Assembly (NCBI GenBank): GCA_020310875.1
Contig: CM035408.1
Span: 149,040,907 to 149,104,906, forward strand
From: Ceratopteris richardii
Lineage: Eukaryota > Streptophyta > Polypodiopsida > Polypodiales > Pteridaceae
Reading direction: 5' to 3'
Length of the DNA: 64,000 nucleotides
Part shown: in pieces, positions 44,200-56,500 of the stretch
Layout of the letters: every line of letters begins with the position of its first letter
Position numbering within the stretch: position 1 is the stretch's first letter
Position numbers and translations under genes: made by a program
The notes under the pieces: generated by a model
Database searches by the model: none
What the model was told of the DNA's origin: nothing
The model's input: the letters and a program-made list of their open reading frames with translations, nothing else

Positions 44200-44650
44200 G
44201 GTAGTATTCAAGACCTTTCAAAAGATTCAAGCTCCATACATTTTAGTCCCTAGATTTTCTGAAGGCAACCGAGATTTGGTATATGACATGAGCCAAACCC
44301 CCTCCATCAACACAAGATATGCATGGCATGCACGAAGCTACAAGTAGACTTTTGAAGAAATGTTCTCTACCAGGTTCTAGAAATATCGTTCCAGAATTTT
44401 CATTCCCAGACCAACACATTTATTACATCTCTTTGTAGTGGAACAAGCCATACATGAAGATCAGTTACGCTTGCCACATCCGAACATTCTAGGTCCAATT
44501 GATTGGGATAAAATGATGACAAACTTGGCACAAGGCCTACACATACAAGAATATCACCTTGCCACTGATGTCATCGAGTATTACGTCAAGCACTCTTGAC
44601 AACAAGGGTCTATCAGGGATGACAGATGCGAGAGAGGGGGGTGTTGGTAG
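44200..44650 (+). pseudogene. C-terminus of gypsy accessory ORF, second copy
   Basis: Decayed homologue of the C-terminal 150 or so residues of the large minus-strand accessory frame at 53,518-57,645. Shared blocks include EGNRDLVYDMSQTPSIN, YAWHAR, TFEEMF, RIFIPRPTHLL, VEQAIH, PIDWDKM, HLATDVIEYYV and QQGSIRDDR. Stops and a short deletion occur. As in the other copy, the frame runs through the polypurine tract and ends on TAG at 44,648-44,650, inside the LTR. This shows the accessory frame belongs to the element family. Function unknown. Confidence 0.88.
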
Positions 44651-45306
44651 CAACCAAGGTAGTCAAGGCCTTACAAGACAAGGAAGCCACTGAAGGGAGT
44701 TAGAACAAAGGGAGAGCCAAGCAGGATTAAGCAGGGAAAGTAGTCAGCATAGATCCAGCAGGTAGGCCACATAATTTTTCATGGAGAAATATTCCCCAAA
44801 TAGTGATTTTAGTCACTTCACACCATTCTAGATATTGTTTTCCATTATTCCTACTCCATTTTCTACAAGCCACGGATTCCTCTATCTTGAGGAGTATTAG
44901 AAGTATCTATGTACCAATTTTCATAATTTTTAGAGCTAATTTGAGCCTCCAAAATAGCCTAGAAACCTAATTTTTAACTAGGCCGGATGTTAGGTCTGGA
45001 TAAGACCAAAAGCTAGTCTAAAACTATAAAACGAGCTAGAGAGCTCATGTTTGGGTTTAGATTGTTAGAGTTTTGAGCTATTGTAAGAGATTTCTTGAGT
45101 AATAGAAAGCACTCCATTGTTCCTCTCTTTGTTCTTTCCTTTTGTGCACGTGTGTGTGTATGTGTGTGCATGCTTGTGTGCTTCTCACTCACACACTAGT
45201 GCCTTCACTTACTCATAGTCATCATACTAGTCCTCACATCTCCACGGATTGACATTTATGAGTTGGATCTCCTCACGTTGGTACTTGCCATTGTGCTAGA
45301 GTGACA
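44642..45306 (+). repeat. gypsy 3' LTR (copy A, 665 bp)
   Basis: TGTTGGTAGC...CTAGAGTGACA, preceded by the purine tract GCGAGAGAGGGGGG (44,628-44,641). TATA box CTATAAAA at 45,024-45,031. Its right edge abuts copia 5 gag coding sequence, so this gypsy inserted into copia 5. Confidence 0.92.
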
Positions 45307-47745
45307 CCAATCCTCATAAGCAAGGGCTAACGAACACAAGAAGAACAAGAGAGGCCGAATACATGGTGCTCAAAGGATTCTCTAGCAAGGTCATACATTC
45401 TTAACCCTATCTCTAATTTTTTTACTTCCACACATTAGGAGTTGCAAGATATCACAAGAGACTTGGAATGCTCTTGAAGCATTCTTCTAATCAAGTACCA
45501 AAGCAAGGAAGAACCAATTGTGGATGGAATTCACCACACTCAAGAAGATGCCCAAGTAGAATGTGACTGATTTCATCACCAAAATGAAATACATAGCAGA
45601 CCAACTTGGAAGCATTGGAGAATTCATTGAAGAATAGCAAATAGTGAGGCAATTGATCAATAGAATAAAGTCAGATGACAAATGGGAATCTTTTATCGTA
45701 GCCATGGACCTCTACATGGACATGCAAGTTCTTGACTTCAACATCCTCACGGGACAATTGCTCACACATGAGGTAAATCTTATGAAGAATGGAGACAAAT
45801 CAAAAGGTAATCAATCCTCTACTCTCTATACAAATAAGAATAAGAACAAAGATAGCAAAGGCAAGGGTACAAAATCTGATGATGAAGGTAGTACATCTCA
45901 AGAAAATTTTGCAGGCAGAGGTAGAGGCTCAAGAGGAAGAGGGTGGGGAGGAAGACAAGGTAGGGGGAGAGCTCAATACAATAACAAACCATACAACAAC
46001 AACTACTACTACCAAGGAGGATACAAAGGAAGGAGAGACTGCAACAACTATGTAGATGAATCAACTCAAGAGGAATTACTCCTTCTGATGAACAAGACCA
46101 TGAAGGAAGGTAAAGCATATGAACATGTATTCTATATAGACTCAGGTTGCTCAAATCATGTAGTAGGGAATGTATCCCTACTCTCAAATTTGGAGGATCC
46201 AAGAGATAGACATGAACTCCAAACATGAGATGACACAAGGCATCCAGTTGAGAAGATAGGTAATGTAAAAACTCCATATGGTAATATGAACCTATTGAGA
46301 AGGTATTGTATGTGCCGACTATCACCAAGAACCTCATAAGTGTAGATCAATTTTTTAGAAGGGATTGCGGGTTAGATTCATAAAGAATGCAACGTTTGTT
46401 GAAGACCCATATAAGGGATTCAAGAAGATAGCAAAAGGAGAAAAAATAGGTAGATTATTCACATTTGAACTCCAAGCTACTAGAAACATTGCATTGTTCA
46501 ATTATGGTATCCAAACTATGTTAGAATTGAAAATTTGGCACAAGGGATTAGGTCACAAAGGTGAAAGAGCTCTCAAACAAATCAATAGGAATCTGAGTGA
46601 ACTAGGTCTATCAAATATATCCAAACAACACATGATTTATAAATGCAGTGATTGTCAATTTGGTAAGTCACATAGGCAACCCTTCACAAAGCAAGGCTAC
46701 ATACATGGAGATCTATTGGAGTTAGTGCATACAGATATATGGGGACCAAGCAAGGAGCCTTCAATCTTTGGATCCAAGTATTATGTATCATTCATTGATG
46801 ATTGTAGCAGATGGACCATATTATACTTCATGAAGCATAAAGATGAAGTTTCTCAAGAAATACCTATCTCTAGTAGAAAATCGAATAGGTAAAACTCTAA
46901 AGAGACTAAGGTTAGATGAAGGGGAGAATACTTCTCCCATGACTTTGATTCCTATCTCCAAGAGAGAGAAATTAAAAGAGAGATCACTACTAGGTATACA
47001 CCAGAACAAAATGGAGTGGCAGAGAGAAGAAATAGAACAATTGTGGGGGTTGTAGGGTCAATGTTAAATGAGAAGAAGCTACCCAACTACTTGTGGGCAG
47101 AGGTTGTACATGCACATACTTGATCAATAGACTACCATCAAAAGCCTTGAATGGTATGATGCCATATGAAGCATGGAATGGAAGAAGGCCTAGCCTTGAC
47201 CATTGCAGAATCTTTGGGTGCATAGCATATGCACACATACCTTCACAAATTAGAGAAAAATTAGATCCAAAGGTAGAGAAATGCATCTTTATTGACTATG
47301 AATTTAATCAAAAAGGTTATAGGCTATATAATCCAAGCAACAAAGGCTTCATTGTAAGTAGAGATGTTGTTTTTTATGAAAACAAATCTTGGTTTGAAGA
47401 TGATTGCAAGAAAATCAAACTTCGTTATGACCTAGAGGAAGACTTTCCAACATTATCAAGAAAGAATGAGCATACACTCGAAGCATCAAGTGATTTTGAT
47501 GATGACTAGAAGACTCCAAGATAAGCAATAAATTCTTGGAACTCTAAAGGAAAAGGCAAAGTGCAAGAGTTGAGAGATGTGGTAGAATCATCTCAACAAA
47601 CTATAAGACTATCTACTAGAGAGAAAAGGATCTAGAAAGGTATGGATATGATTCTTCTTTGGTCAGTAGACATTCAATATATATAGCACATGACTCAAAC
47701 TCTGAAGAGCCTTCTACATATGAAGAAGCCAAGGAGAAAATGAAT
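45307..47745 (+). pseudogene. copia 5 gag-protease-integrase (copia 3 family)
   Basis: Close relative of copia 3. Gag resumes at CSKDSLARSYILN, then KNQLWMEFTTLKKMPK, SDDKWESFIVAMDLYMDM and an Arg/Gly/Asn/Tyr-rich tail that lacks the zinc knuckle of copia 3 (deleted). Protease FYIDSGCSNHV is intact at about 46,129. Then the finger (IYKCSDCQFGKSH), integrase HTDIWGP, a frameshift that destroys the RSDGGGEY block near 46,900, NGVAERRNR, INRLPSKALNG and FGCIAYAHIPSQ. It ends with the opening of RT (EEPSTYEEAKEK) at about 47,745. The 5' gag portion and LTR are displaced by the gypsy insertion. Confidence 0.92.
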
Positions 47746-48204
47746 GAAATGGGAGAGATTAAAGAACCAAGTAACCCAACAAGTATAGACAATAGAGAGC
47801 CCGTGACTACCATGAGAGGAAAGTTCGTTGTATTCACTATCTTGAGAGGAGATAAAATTCCTCAAGATGATGATCTACTGGATTTCTACGTGATTGTTGG
47901 AATCGATAAGTTGTTGCAAGCAATTATGGCTATAATGGGAAGCAGTAACAATCCTGCCACTATTTATGAGTTGCATGATCTGGAAGAATCTACTAGATTC
48001 ACATATTTGGATCAAGATAAAAGAAGATATTGGGAGGTAAATGATACAAAGAAATCTAGACTCCAATATATGGGTTTGTCAATGTTTCCTCCAAGAGATC
48101 AGGAAACCACTTCTCAAAATCCACAAATTCAACAACAAAGCAAAGGAAACCCTATTTTAGGGCAAAGTAATTGCCAAAATGTTCCACCTAGACCTCATGC
48201 CTAA
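47746..48204 (+). other. open segment of unknown origin
   Basis: In frame with the end of copia 5 (open 47,659-48,204), but the text is neither copia RT nor recognisable gypsy: TMRGKFVVFTILRGDKIPQ, FYVIVGIDKLLQAIMAIMG, ESTRFTYLDQDKRRYWEV and a Gln/Asn-rich end. About 150 codons without a stop amid decayed sequence. Confidence 0.4.
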
Positions 48205-48285
48205 TGAGGTTGGAAAGTACATCAATTGAACATAAAAACAACTTTTTTGAATGGTGATTTGCAAGAAGAGTTTGTTACACCAAGT
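48205..48285 (+). pseudogene. copia RT scrap
   Basis: GWKVHQLNIKTTFLNGDLQ is the RT block around the first catalytic Asp (here Asn). It is joined directly to gypsy gag sequence. Confidence 0.75.
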
Positions 48286-48289
48286 AATA

Positions 48290-50650
48290 ACATAGTGCCA
48301 AACACTCATGTGGGAGGGTGAGAAGATCAGCAGAGAACGCTTTTTCCTCTAAGACCTCTACAAGGAAGAGGAGTAGGTGTGTATCCAATTGTTCAAGTTA
48401 TACCTCAACCATCTTATGTGGGCAAAAATTGAGACCTTATCAAGTAGCAAATGCTTAAGGAATCACTATAATAGATAAAGAGGTCCTTATGATCATGTGG
48501 TGGAATTCAAAAAATGATATGACCTGAGCAAGTAGATGGCTTCTTTATTCCATATCAATCTTTTAAACTCACATTGTTGGGAACAGCTTTGACATGGTTT
48601 CAACATTTGGATCCCAATAACTTTGCTAACATTGAGAAATTTTTAGAAGAGTCCATTGGTGATTTCACTAAGGGAGGGATTAGATGTAAAACCTCTTATT
48701 TGATGCACAGTTTTAAACAAGCAAGCAATGAGTTAGTAAGACTTGCAACCAAAAGATTTAAGAAATATGTGGATCAATGTCCAGCTGCAGAAAGGCAAAC
48801 CTAACCAAAAATGATATCATTATTTTTGGATGGCTTAACCAATGGGAATTTGAGGTCTCTTGGTGTATATGAAACACCTAACAACTTTGGATAAGTATCT
48901 TAGGGAGCATATAGAGTTGGAAGATAACTTACTTGATGACCTAAAGATCCCTCGAACTCCAACCAAGTCTTATGATACTTTTAGTGGTATGTCTAATCAA
49001 TCTAGGAATGTGGAAGAATTGGCAAAGTTATTTGACAAGACAATGGGAGCTCAAAACCAGTTTGGATCAAAGCTGTATCAGGCTCAACCCATGCAAAGGC
49101 CAATATTAAGGAGATGTGTGCATTGTAGAGGGGACCATCCATCTCATGCTTGTGCAAGAGGAGGACCCGCCCCACAAAAACAATATCTATATGCAAGACC
49201 ACCCATGTAGGGATCAAATCTCTACTAACAAATTGAGTAGAAATATATCAAACACACTATTGGTAATTTCCCTTCAACCAACAACCTAGGCAACTAGAAC
49301 CTTCTCAATTTAGACCTTATGGATATCAACCAAGATAACAAGTGAGGGAGGCTCCAAGGTATGCTCCATATCAATGCCCATAGACTTTATGAGTATCAAG
49401 GGAATATTCAATCTCAACTAGTGTTGGGACAATAATTGCCCCACCCTCAAAATGTAGTGCCAATCAAGTAGATACAACCAAAAAAAAACTAGAGAGAGCC
49501 ATAATACTCGTGACCCATTGATTAGCTCAAAAAATACAAGCAAAGGCAATGAGTAGAGCTATGGTGATTACTATGTCTATGAACACAATGCCATAGAATA
49601 CAAGTCAACCTATGAATAGCAATATTATGAATATGATATCTATGGATATTCCTATGGATCTGAATATGCCAACATAATGTATGTTGCACCTAGAGCTCAA
49701 GCTCCAATAAGACAGTCCGTGAGACCACATGCACCAAGAGGATCATGTTGTAGATGTGGTGCATTTTATCAGGGAGTGCTTCCCTACCACTTAACTCCTC
49801 AAAGGGTATGGGAAGGTTATTGTAGGGACTGTGGAAAGGAACTTTTTTCAGGGATTCTCTCAAGAATCCCTCAAGAGCATCTTCCACTACATAAATCAAT
49901 GTAATTGAAGTAATAGAGTCCTCTGGTAGTGACAAATAATATTTGGTGCCATTGAAGGCTATTACAAGAGCTAAAGCCAAAGAAAACTAAAGAAATCCCT
50001 AGTGATCAAAGATTTGAGATTCCAATGAGTGAAAAGGGAGCAAAAACCTTACCCCAAGTTGTAGAAGACTTGGAAGAATAGTTAGAAATCTTAAGGAAAA
50101 AAAAACTCAAAAATGGAAAACTAGAAAAAAAAATCAAAAGCAAGTGGATGAAGAATTTGGACAAAGAAAGGGAGAGGTCTGCACAAGACATATAGTCCAC
50201 TCAAATCAGCCAAGTTAAACAAAATAATGATGTGGTAAATGACAAGAAAACAAAGGACTAGGCAAGATCAATTCTAGTGGATCCTATGCTTGAAGATTTA
50301 TAGATGTGTTTGAAAGTTTATTAGTCTAGAGACAAGACCTAGTCTAGAGCATCATGACTGATGTTACCCTAGAGGAGATTTGGAAAATGGAAAGTTTTAA
50401 ATACGTAAGAAACTAATTGAAATCGCTCAAATTACACTAGAAAATTCAATTCCAACCATTTTGGAGATGAGAATCCCAAAAAAAGTATTTCAAGAATGTT
50501 TAAAAAACTTCAACTCAAAGCAGCCAAAGCCAGAACCACCCAAGGCAATTGAAGAGGAATTAGGGTTAGAAACCAAGGAAGTTGATTCATTAACTCCTAA
50601 GCTAGAAGAAAACTAGTTACAAGACCTATGGGCCAAGGTTCAAGAAGATA
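48290..50650 (+). pseudogene. gypsy G5 gag
   Basis: Same gag family as G2 and G3. Capsid block LLGTALTWFQHLDPNNF ... KRFKKYVDQCPAAERQT (48,574-48,804), VEELAKLFDKTMGAQ, knuckle 1 CVHCRGDHPSHAC (about 49,117), a degenerate Tyr/Gln/Pro linker, knuckle 2 remnant RCGAFYQGVLPY (about 49,755), knuckle 3 remnant YCRDCGKELFSG (about 49,818), an AITRAKAK block and a Lys-rich tail. Knuckle 1 is the only complete one. Stops and frameshifts every few hundred bases. Confidence 0.88.
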
Positions 50651-51620
50651 GATGGAAAAGAACTGAAGGTGAGATCTCTCCCTTCATAGAACTAGATGCA
50701 TCTACAAATCAACCAATGATGGAACAAGAGGTAGAATCAGAGAATTTCTATAATCAAGACCTTGAGATAGATGAAGTGGTCAGCCTTAGTACACTTCCAA
50801 ATTACATGGGTGAGTATGAACAGAAATCAGATTTATTCCATGCTCCCACTGTGAGATGCAAGGAGAAGAGAACTTTTGAGGAAGTATCAACCACTCTACA
50901 AGAGTTCAAAAAGGCTATATTTCATTGCTCTTTAACTTTGGAAGAGCTTATGCAAGTAAAGACTCAGTTGTGGAATAAATTAGCCACTCAATTAAACTTG
51001 GAAGAACATAAAACCATAGACAAGGAGAGAAACATTGAAGAAATCCAAACAATCAGAATACATGTGGATAAAGTTGGAGATTTCAGTGAAGGTGATGAAG
51101 GGAATACTTGCCTTCCAATTACTTTTCGAGGATACATAACCAAATCCATATTAGGATCTTGTGTTGGAGTAGGAATATCTACAAAAGAAATTTGGGAAAC
51201 ATGGGGAAAACTAGCCTTAATACCAACAAGAATGAAATTGCAATTGGCAGACGACCATGTAGAACATCCCTTAGGACTCCAAGAAAATGTGATCTTGACT
51301 ATGTGTAGAGTAGAGTCTGATCACACCTTAGCTATATGTCAATTTGGAAAGGTGGGAAATTAAGAGATGATCCTAAGATGACCTTTCATGAGATAGTTGA
51401 AAGTAATTCAAGACTAGGGACGAGATGCTTTGTATCTTCAACACCAAGGCACAACTACCAAAATAAATCTCCACCTCTTATAGGGATGTTCAACCTCTTC
51501 AATGGAATCCCATCCATAAAGAAGAAGATGATGTGTCAATCCATAGTGCTAGATCGAGTTATCAATCTTAGATGGACAAAGATACCCAACTATGGATTTG
51601 CAAGGTAGCCCAAGAGAAGA
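50651..51620 (+). pseudogene. gypsy G5 gag-proximal protease (PR1)
   Basis: Open from 50,716 to 51,363 (215 codons): acidic linker, helix QVKTQLWNKLATQLNLEE, GDEGNTCLPITFRGYITK, the active-site block ILGSCVGVGISTKEIWETWG, then PTRMKLQLADDHVEHPLGL and VESDHTLAICQFGK. The catalytic Asp-Thr-Gly is replaced: the 34.5-kb copy reads ILDTG, this one ILGSC, so it should be inactive. The end of the domain (EMILR, QHQGTTTKI) continues in other frames to about 51,620. Confidence 0.87.
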
Positions 51621-51799
51621 AAAAAGGCTACAAGGTTGAAAGCCATGGTAGGAAAGAGAGATACCCATAGAAGACCCAGCTTATATGTCTCGTCAAACAC
51701 TTGAAGAGATACGAGTTAGAAGAGACAAAAATCGCTATTCAAATGCCTAAGAGAGAGGCACAAGAATGAATAGCATATGACAATAAGAAAAAAACCAAG

Positions 51800-52822
51800 A
51801 AGATCTTAGTAACCTGAGAAGATGATGAGGATAGATGCACTTACATAGGCAAGGATGTGTCTATAGAACAAGAAAAAGAATTACTAGAGCTACTACAAGA
51901 ATATAGAGATGTTTTTGCTTGGACTTATAAGGATTTGAAAGGAGTACAATATCTGACAATTTGCTCTCATAGGATCCCTATGGCTCCCAAAGCAAAGCCT
52001 TCAAAGCAAACACCTTACATCTACAATGATGTCTACGTAGTAGAAATCAAAGAAGAGATGGATAAACTATTAGTAGTTGGATTCATATATGAGATTGAAT
52101 ACATGGAACGGGTTTCTCCATTAGTGGTATTATCCAAGAAAAATGGAAAATTGAGGTTCTATATTATTTTGAAAAATTTTAATGTTGCCACTATCAGAGA
52201 CAGTTATCCATTACCCATTTTTATCACCTTTTGGAAAGAGTATCAAGCAAGGAATTATACAATTTCTTTGATGGATTTTCAAGATGCAATCAAGTAGCCA
52301 TTGCTCTTGAACACCAACATAAAGCTACTTTTGCTACTGAATGGGGGTTATATACTTTTAAGGTTATGACTTTTGGCCTAACTAATGCCCCAGAAACTTT
52401 CCAAATATTAATGTGCCATGTCTTTAACGAACTTTTAAGGAAGAATATGGAAGTCCATGTACATGACCTTTGTGCTTACTCTTCTCAACCGTTTGCTCAT
52501 ATATCAGAGCTGCAACAAATATTTGATAAGTGCAGAGAGTAAAAAGTGTGTTTGAATCTTGAGAAATTTTTCTTTATGGTAAGGCAAAGCAAAATACTTG
52601 GACATATCATGTCTAAAAATGGTATCTCTACTAACGAAGATAAAATCAAGGTAATCCTAGAATTGCCTAGACCTAAGAATGTAAGTAAGTGCAAGTCGTT
52701 ATGGGCCATTGTGAATAATACCACTGATTCATTCATATGTATGCAATCATAAAGAAACCATTATATGGGTGTTTGACCCAATTTAAATGGAGTGATGAAT
52801 GCAAACAAGCATTCAATGAGCT
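51800..52822 (+). pseudogene. gypsy G5 reverse transcriptase, cut by gypsy insertion
   Basis: EQEKELLELLQEYRDVFAW opening, VGFIYEIEYMERVSPLVVL, KNGKLRFY, then, after a frameshift near 52,240, HKATFATEWGLYTFKVMTFGLTNAPETFQ. The catalytic YVDD motif has become HVHD (His at 52,462-52,464 for the first Asp). KILGHIMSKNGISTNEDKI and the DECKQAFNEL start of the RNase H tether follow. It stops at 52,822, exactly at the LTR of the minus-strand gypsy G6, marking that insertion. Confidence 0.92.
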
Positions 52823-53526
52823 TGTAGCTCAGTGATGAGTAGCACCTCCTTTAATGTCAATCCGGGAAGACGTGAGGATGGTATGATGACCTCGAGCAAG
52901 TGAAGGCACAAGTGCGTGAGTGAGAAGCACACTAACATGCACACACATACACACACACGCGCACACACGGCAAGACAAAGAGAAAGACAATGGAGTTCGT
53001 TTAGATTACTTCCAAAATGCTCATTCAAGTTCAATTCTGTTACAAGCTAACCTCAAAAATGAGCTCTCTAGCTCTACTTATAGTTTTTGACTAGCTTTTG
53101 GCCTTGTCCAGACCTAGTGTCCGGCCTAGTTAAAAATTAGGTTCTCTGGCCTATTTGGAGGTTCAAACGGAGTCTAAAAAATGTGAAAACTGATAGGTAG
53201 GTACTTCTAAAGCTCCTCAAGCTCAAGGACTCCTTGGCTTGCACAAAATAGAGCTATAAAAATATGAAATGATATTTACAATGGTTTTTAGTGATGAAAA
53301 TCACTATTTTTGTAGGGGTTTCTTCTAACAGTTTGGCATACATTTCCTAGAGCTCCCTACTTGCTCCTTCTTCTTGTGTGCCCACCTCTTTGATGCATGA
53401 AAAATTTAGATGGCCTACTTGCCAGATCTTCTTTGACTACTCTGTCTGCTTGTGCCTTCTCTTCGTTCCGACTCCCTTTGTTGGCTTCCTTGTCTTGTGA
53501 GTCCTTCAGTTCCTTGACTACCAACA
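52823..53526 (-). repeat. 3' LTR of gypsy G6 (copy B, 704 bp)
   Basis: Minus strand TGTTGGTAGTCAAGG...CTGAGCTACA. TATA-like TATAAGTA at 53,075-53,082. It lies inside the RT of G5. Only this LTR of G6 is in the window, so its target-site duplication (candidate GAGCT at 52,818-52,822) cannot be verified here. Confidence 0.92.
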
Positions 53527-56500
53527 CCCCCCCCCTCCCCCTCTCTTGTGTCTATCATCTCTGACAGACCCTTGTTGAGTGGGTCGTTGGATGTAATACT
53601 CCACCACATCGGTGGCTAAATGATGTTCTGCTATTCTCAACCCTTTGGCCAAATCAGTGAGTAGGGCATCCCAATCTACTGGCCTTGGAACTTCTAGATG
53701 TGGCATATGTAACTTTTCTAAATGTAGGGCTTGTTCCACCGCAAATAACTGTAATAGATGAGATGGTCTGGGAATGAATATCTTTGAATGATATTCCCAG
53801 AACCCTGTGATGAACATTTCTTCAAACGTCTGTTTGAAGCAGGCAGGTAGATACTTTATACGAGCATGCCACGCATATATGACGTTAATGGATGGTGTGG
53901 TGCTCATATCGTAGACAAGGTCCTGATTCCCTTCATTAAATCCAATAGCCGAAAGATGAGGTTCTTTGATATTCTTAAACGTCATGAATGTAACCAGCAT
54001 GAGCTCAAAAATTTTGAGGCACATCTGTGCCATGACATCTGGGACATTTTTGAACCTGACTGCCCAGTGTCGGATGGTTGAAATCATGTAGCTGACTGTG
54101 GGTTGGCCATGAGGAGGTGCTAGGTACACATAATTTACCCACTTTTCACATCCTTTAACCGTCAAAACTGTTTTGGTGTACTCTGGCCAAGACCTTCTTC
54201 GAAAGACAGGGCAGTAGCAGGGATTATACTTGATATATAAAGGCATGTTATTCCACGTGCGTACCATCTCAGGGTAGGTCTCAAGCAGGCGGATCCTCCA
54301 AGTAGGTTGATGTATATTCCCCTGCTTGGCACTTGTCGGGATGTCATCCGGTGCAAACTGTGTCGCGGAGGTTGGTTCTTTTGTTGTGCGTTGCTTGATT
54401 TCAGCATTGTAATCTACCATTAATACATAGAATGGAACATACAAATCATCGGACGTGCCAATCCACCTATGATGGGAGAGGTTTCTGAAGTAATTCGATT
54501 TTATGATGACTTCTTCCAATCGTGACATAGACGCTATCTGAACTGCAACTCTCTCATCATGGGTTGTAGCAACCTTCTCCAACCTTTGCATCCATTCAGG
54601 AGCTTCGATCTCAATCGTGTCCATTCCTTCTTCTATTTGCTTACCTCCGGGTGTTGGCATGGGAACATATGGGTCTTCAAAAGTCTCCTCCACTTCAATT
54701 GGCACTAGGTCTTCAGGTTCTGGTTCCACCAGGGGAGAGGGTTGACGTTCGTATTGAAGAATTTTACTTCGTAGTTCTTCTAGTTCTGCTCTGAGTTCTG
54801 CAACTTCTTCATATGTGTCGGCTGCTGTTGTGACTTTGCTTGGTAACTCTTGCTGAGTTGCCAGTTGCTTTAGTAGATCATCTCTTTCTCTTTCTAATGC
54901 TGTGTGCGCTTCCAGGAGATCAGCATGGGTTTCCAACACAGTTTGCATATTTTCCGAGGGGATGGCCTTGAAATTCTCTAGGTCGATTTCATGCGGGTAA
55001 CCTTCCATTGCTGCTTCCAAGTTTTCTTCATTCTATTTCTGCAGTCTTTTATTTTCTTCGAGTGTTGCGGACATGTGCTTCTGTAATAAGGCAAGATTGC
55101 GTCGAAGCTTGAGGTTGTCTGTGATCTGAGCGTGTAACATGTCATCGAGTTGTTGTTTTTCTTCAGTATCTGACTGGGGTGGATTGGCCACTAATTGATC
55201 ATGTTGTGCTTGCAATGTAGTATACTGTTGTTGTAATAGCCGCTTCTCTTTCTCTAAATCAATGAATCTTGCTTGGAGCCTTTCATGGTCTCTGAAGAGG
55301 CTCGTATGCTGTGCGTCTAGGTGCTGGTAATGCTATTGTAGCTGAGACATACACTGGTACATATTATTAAATACATTATTAACAGGGGTGGATGCGGGAA
55401 AAGTGTTGAATGCAGAAGGGAAGGGAAAAGGGAATGGGAGCGTGTATGATGTGCTTGAAAAGGGTGAAGTTGGTGGTGGGGGAATGGGAGATTGTGGATG
55501 TATGGGGGGAGGGAGAGGTGCGGAGGTGGGTGATATGTCCATTAGATCAAAAGTGGATGCGGTCGTGGGAGTGATTGTGAACATGGGAATTGTGGGTGCG
55601 ATGATGGTGGTGAAGGTGTAAAGTGGTGTGTGTAGTTGTGAATATGAGCCGCCAGGAAGTGTGATCGGGGGAATGGGGTTTTCCATGGCTACAGTTAGAA
55701 TTACAGAGTCAGTAGTAGTGTAAACAAGAGAGGTGGTGATCGGTTGTGTAGGTTGTGTGGGTTGGCTAACGGTTTGTGCTTCAGTATGGGAAGTGGACCC
55801 TGGGGCGGTGACAGTAGTGGTTACACTGGTAGTGGGAGGTGAAGGTGGTGGAGTTGGAGGGAGAGGGGGTAAGGGTGGTGACGGGGGTGCACTGGATGTA
55901 TGGGCTTCCTCAGTGTCATGAATGGTATGAGTTGTGCCCGTGGTTGTGGATGTGGTGCCCTGTGGTTTTGATACTAATACATTCATTTGTTTTCCCGATC
56001 AAGGGGGGTGTCTGTCGTATCTTTGCTCTGATCTTCGCGAGTGTGCAAGGGCGGTATGCACCGTTTCAGGTACTCCCAATGCATCAGCAATCATATCAAG
56101 GGTTGCCCTGTATTGCTCATCTACGCCTTCATCTTCCAAGATTTGGTTCATCAGGGCCTTTCTTGCTGCCAAGGATAATTTGTGTTGTTCTTGAACTCGA
56201 TTGATGGTATCATATAATCTCTTCAATTGCTTTGTATAAGCGGGGGCTCCTTCAAGTCCCTGTACAACTTCTTGCTCATATTCATACTCTTCTTCATCAG
56301 ACAGTCCTTCTTGTTCCTCCTCTTGCTCCTCTTCTTCATCATCCTCCACTTCGACTACTGTTGGTTGGACTGGATGGGGTTGGACGGTATCTGTCTGCTG
56401 CCCACTTGCCTGCTCTGCTTCCACTTCTAAATTGGTAGCATTGATTATTTTGGCCACCTCCTCATCTGTTAGATCTTCCAATGTAAAGCCATGAGGGAAC

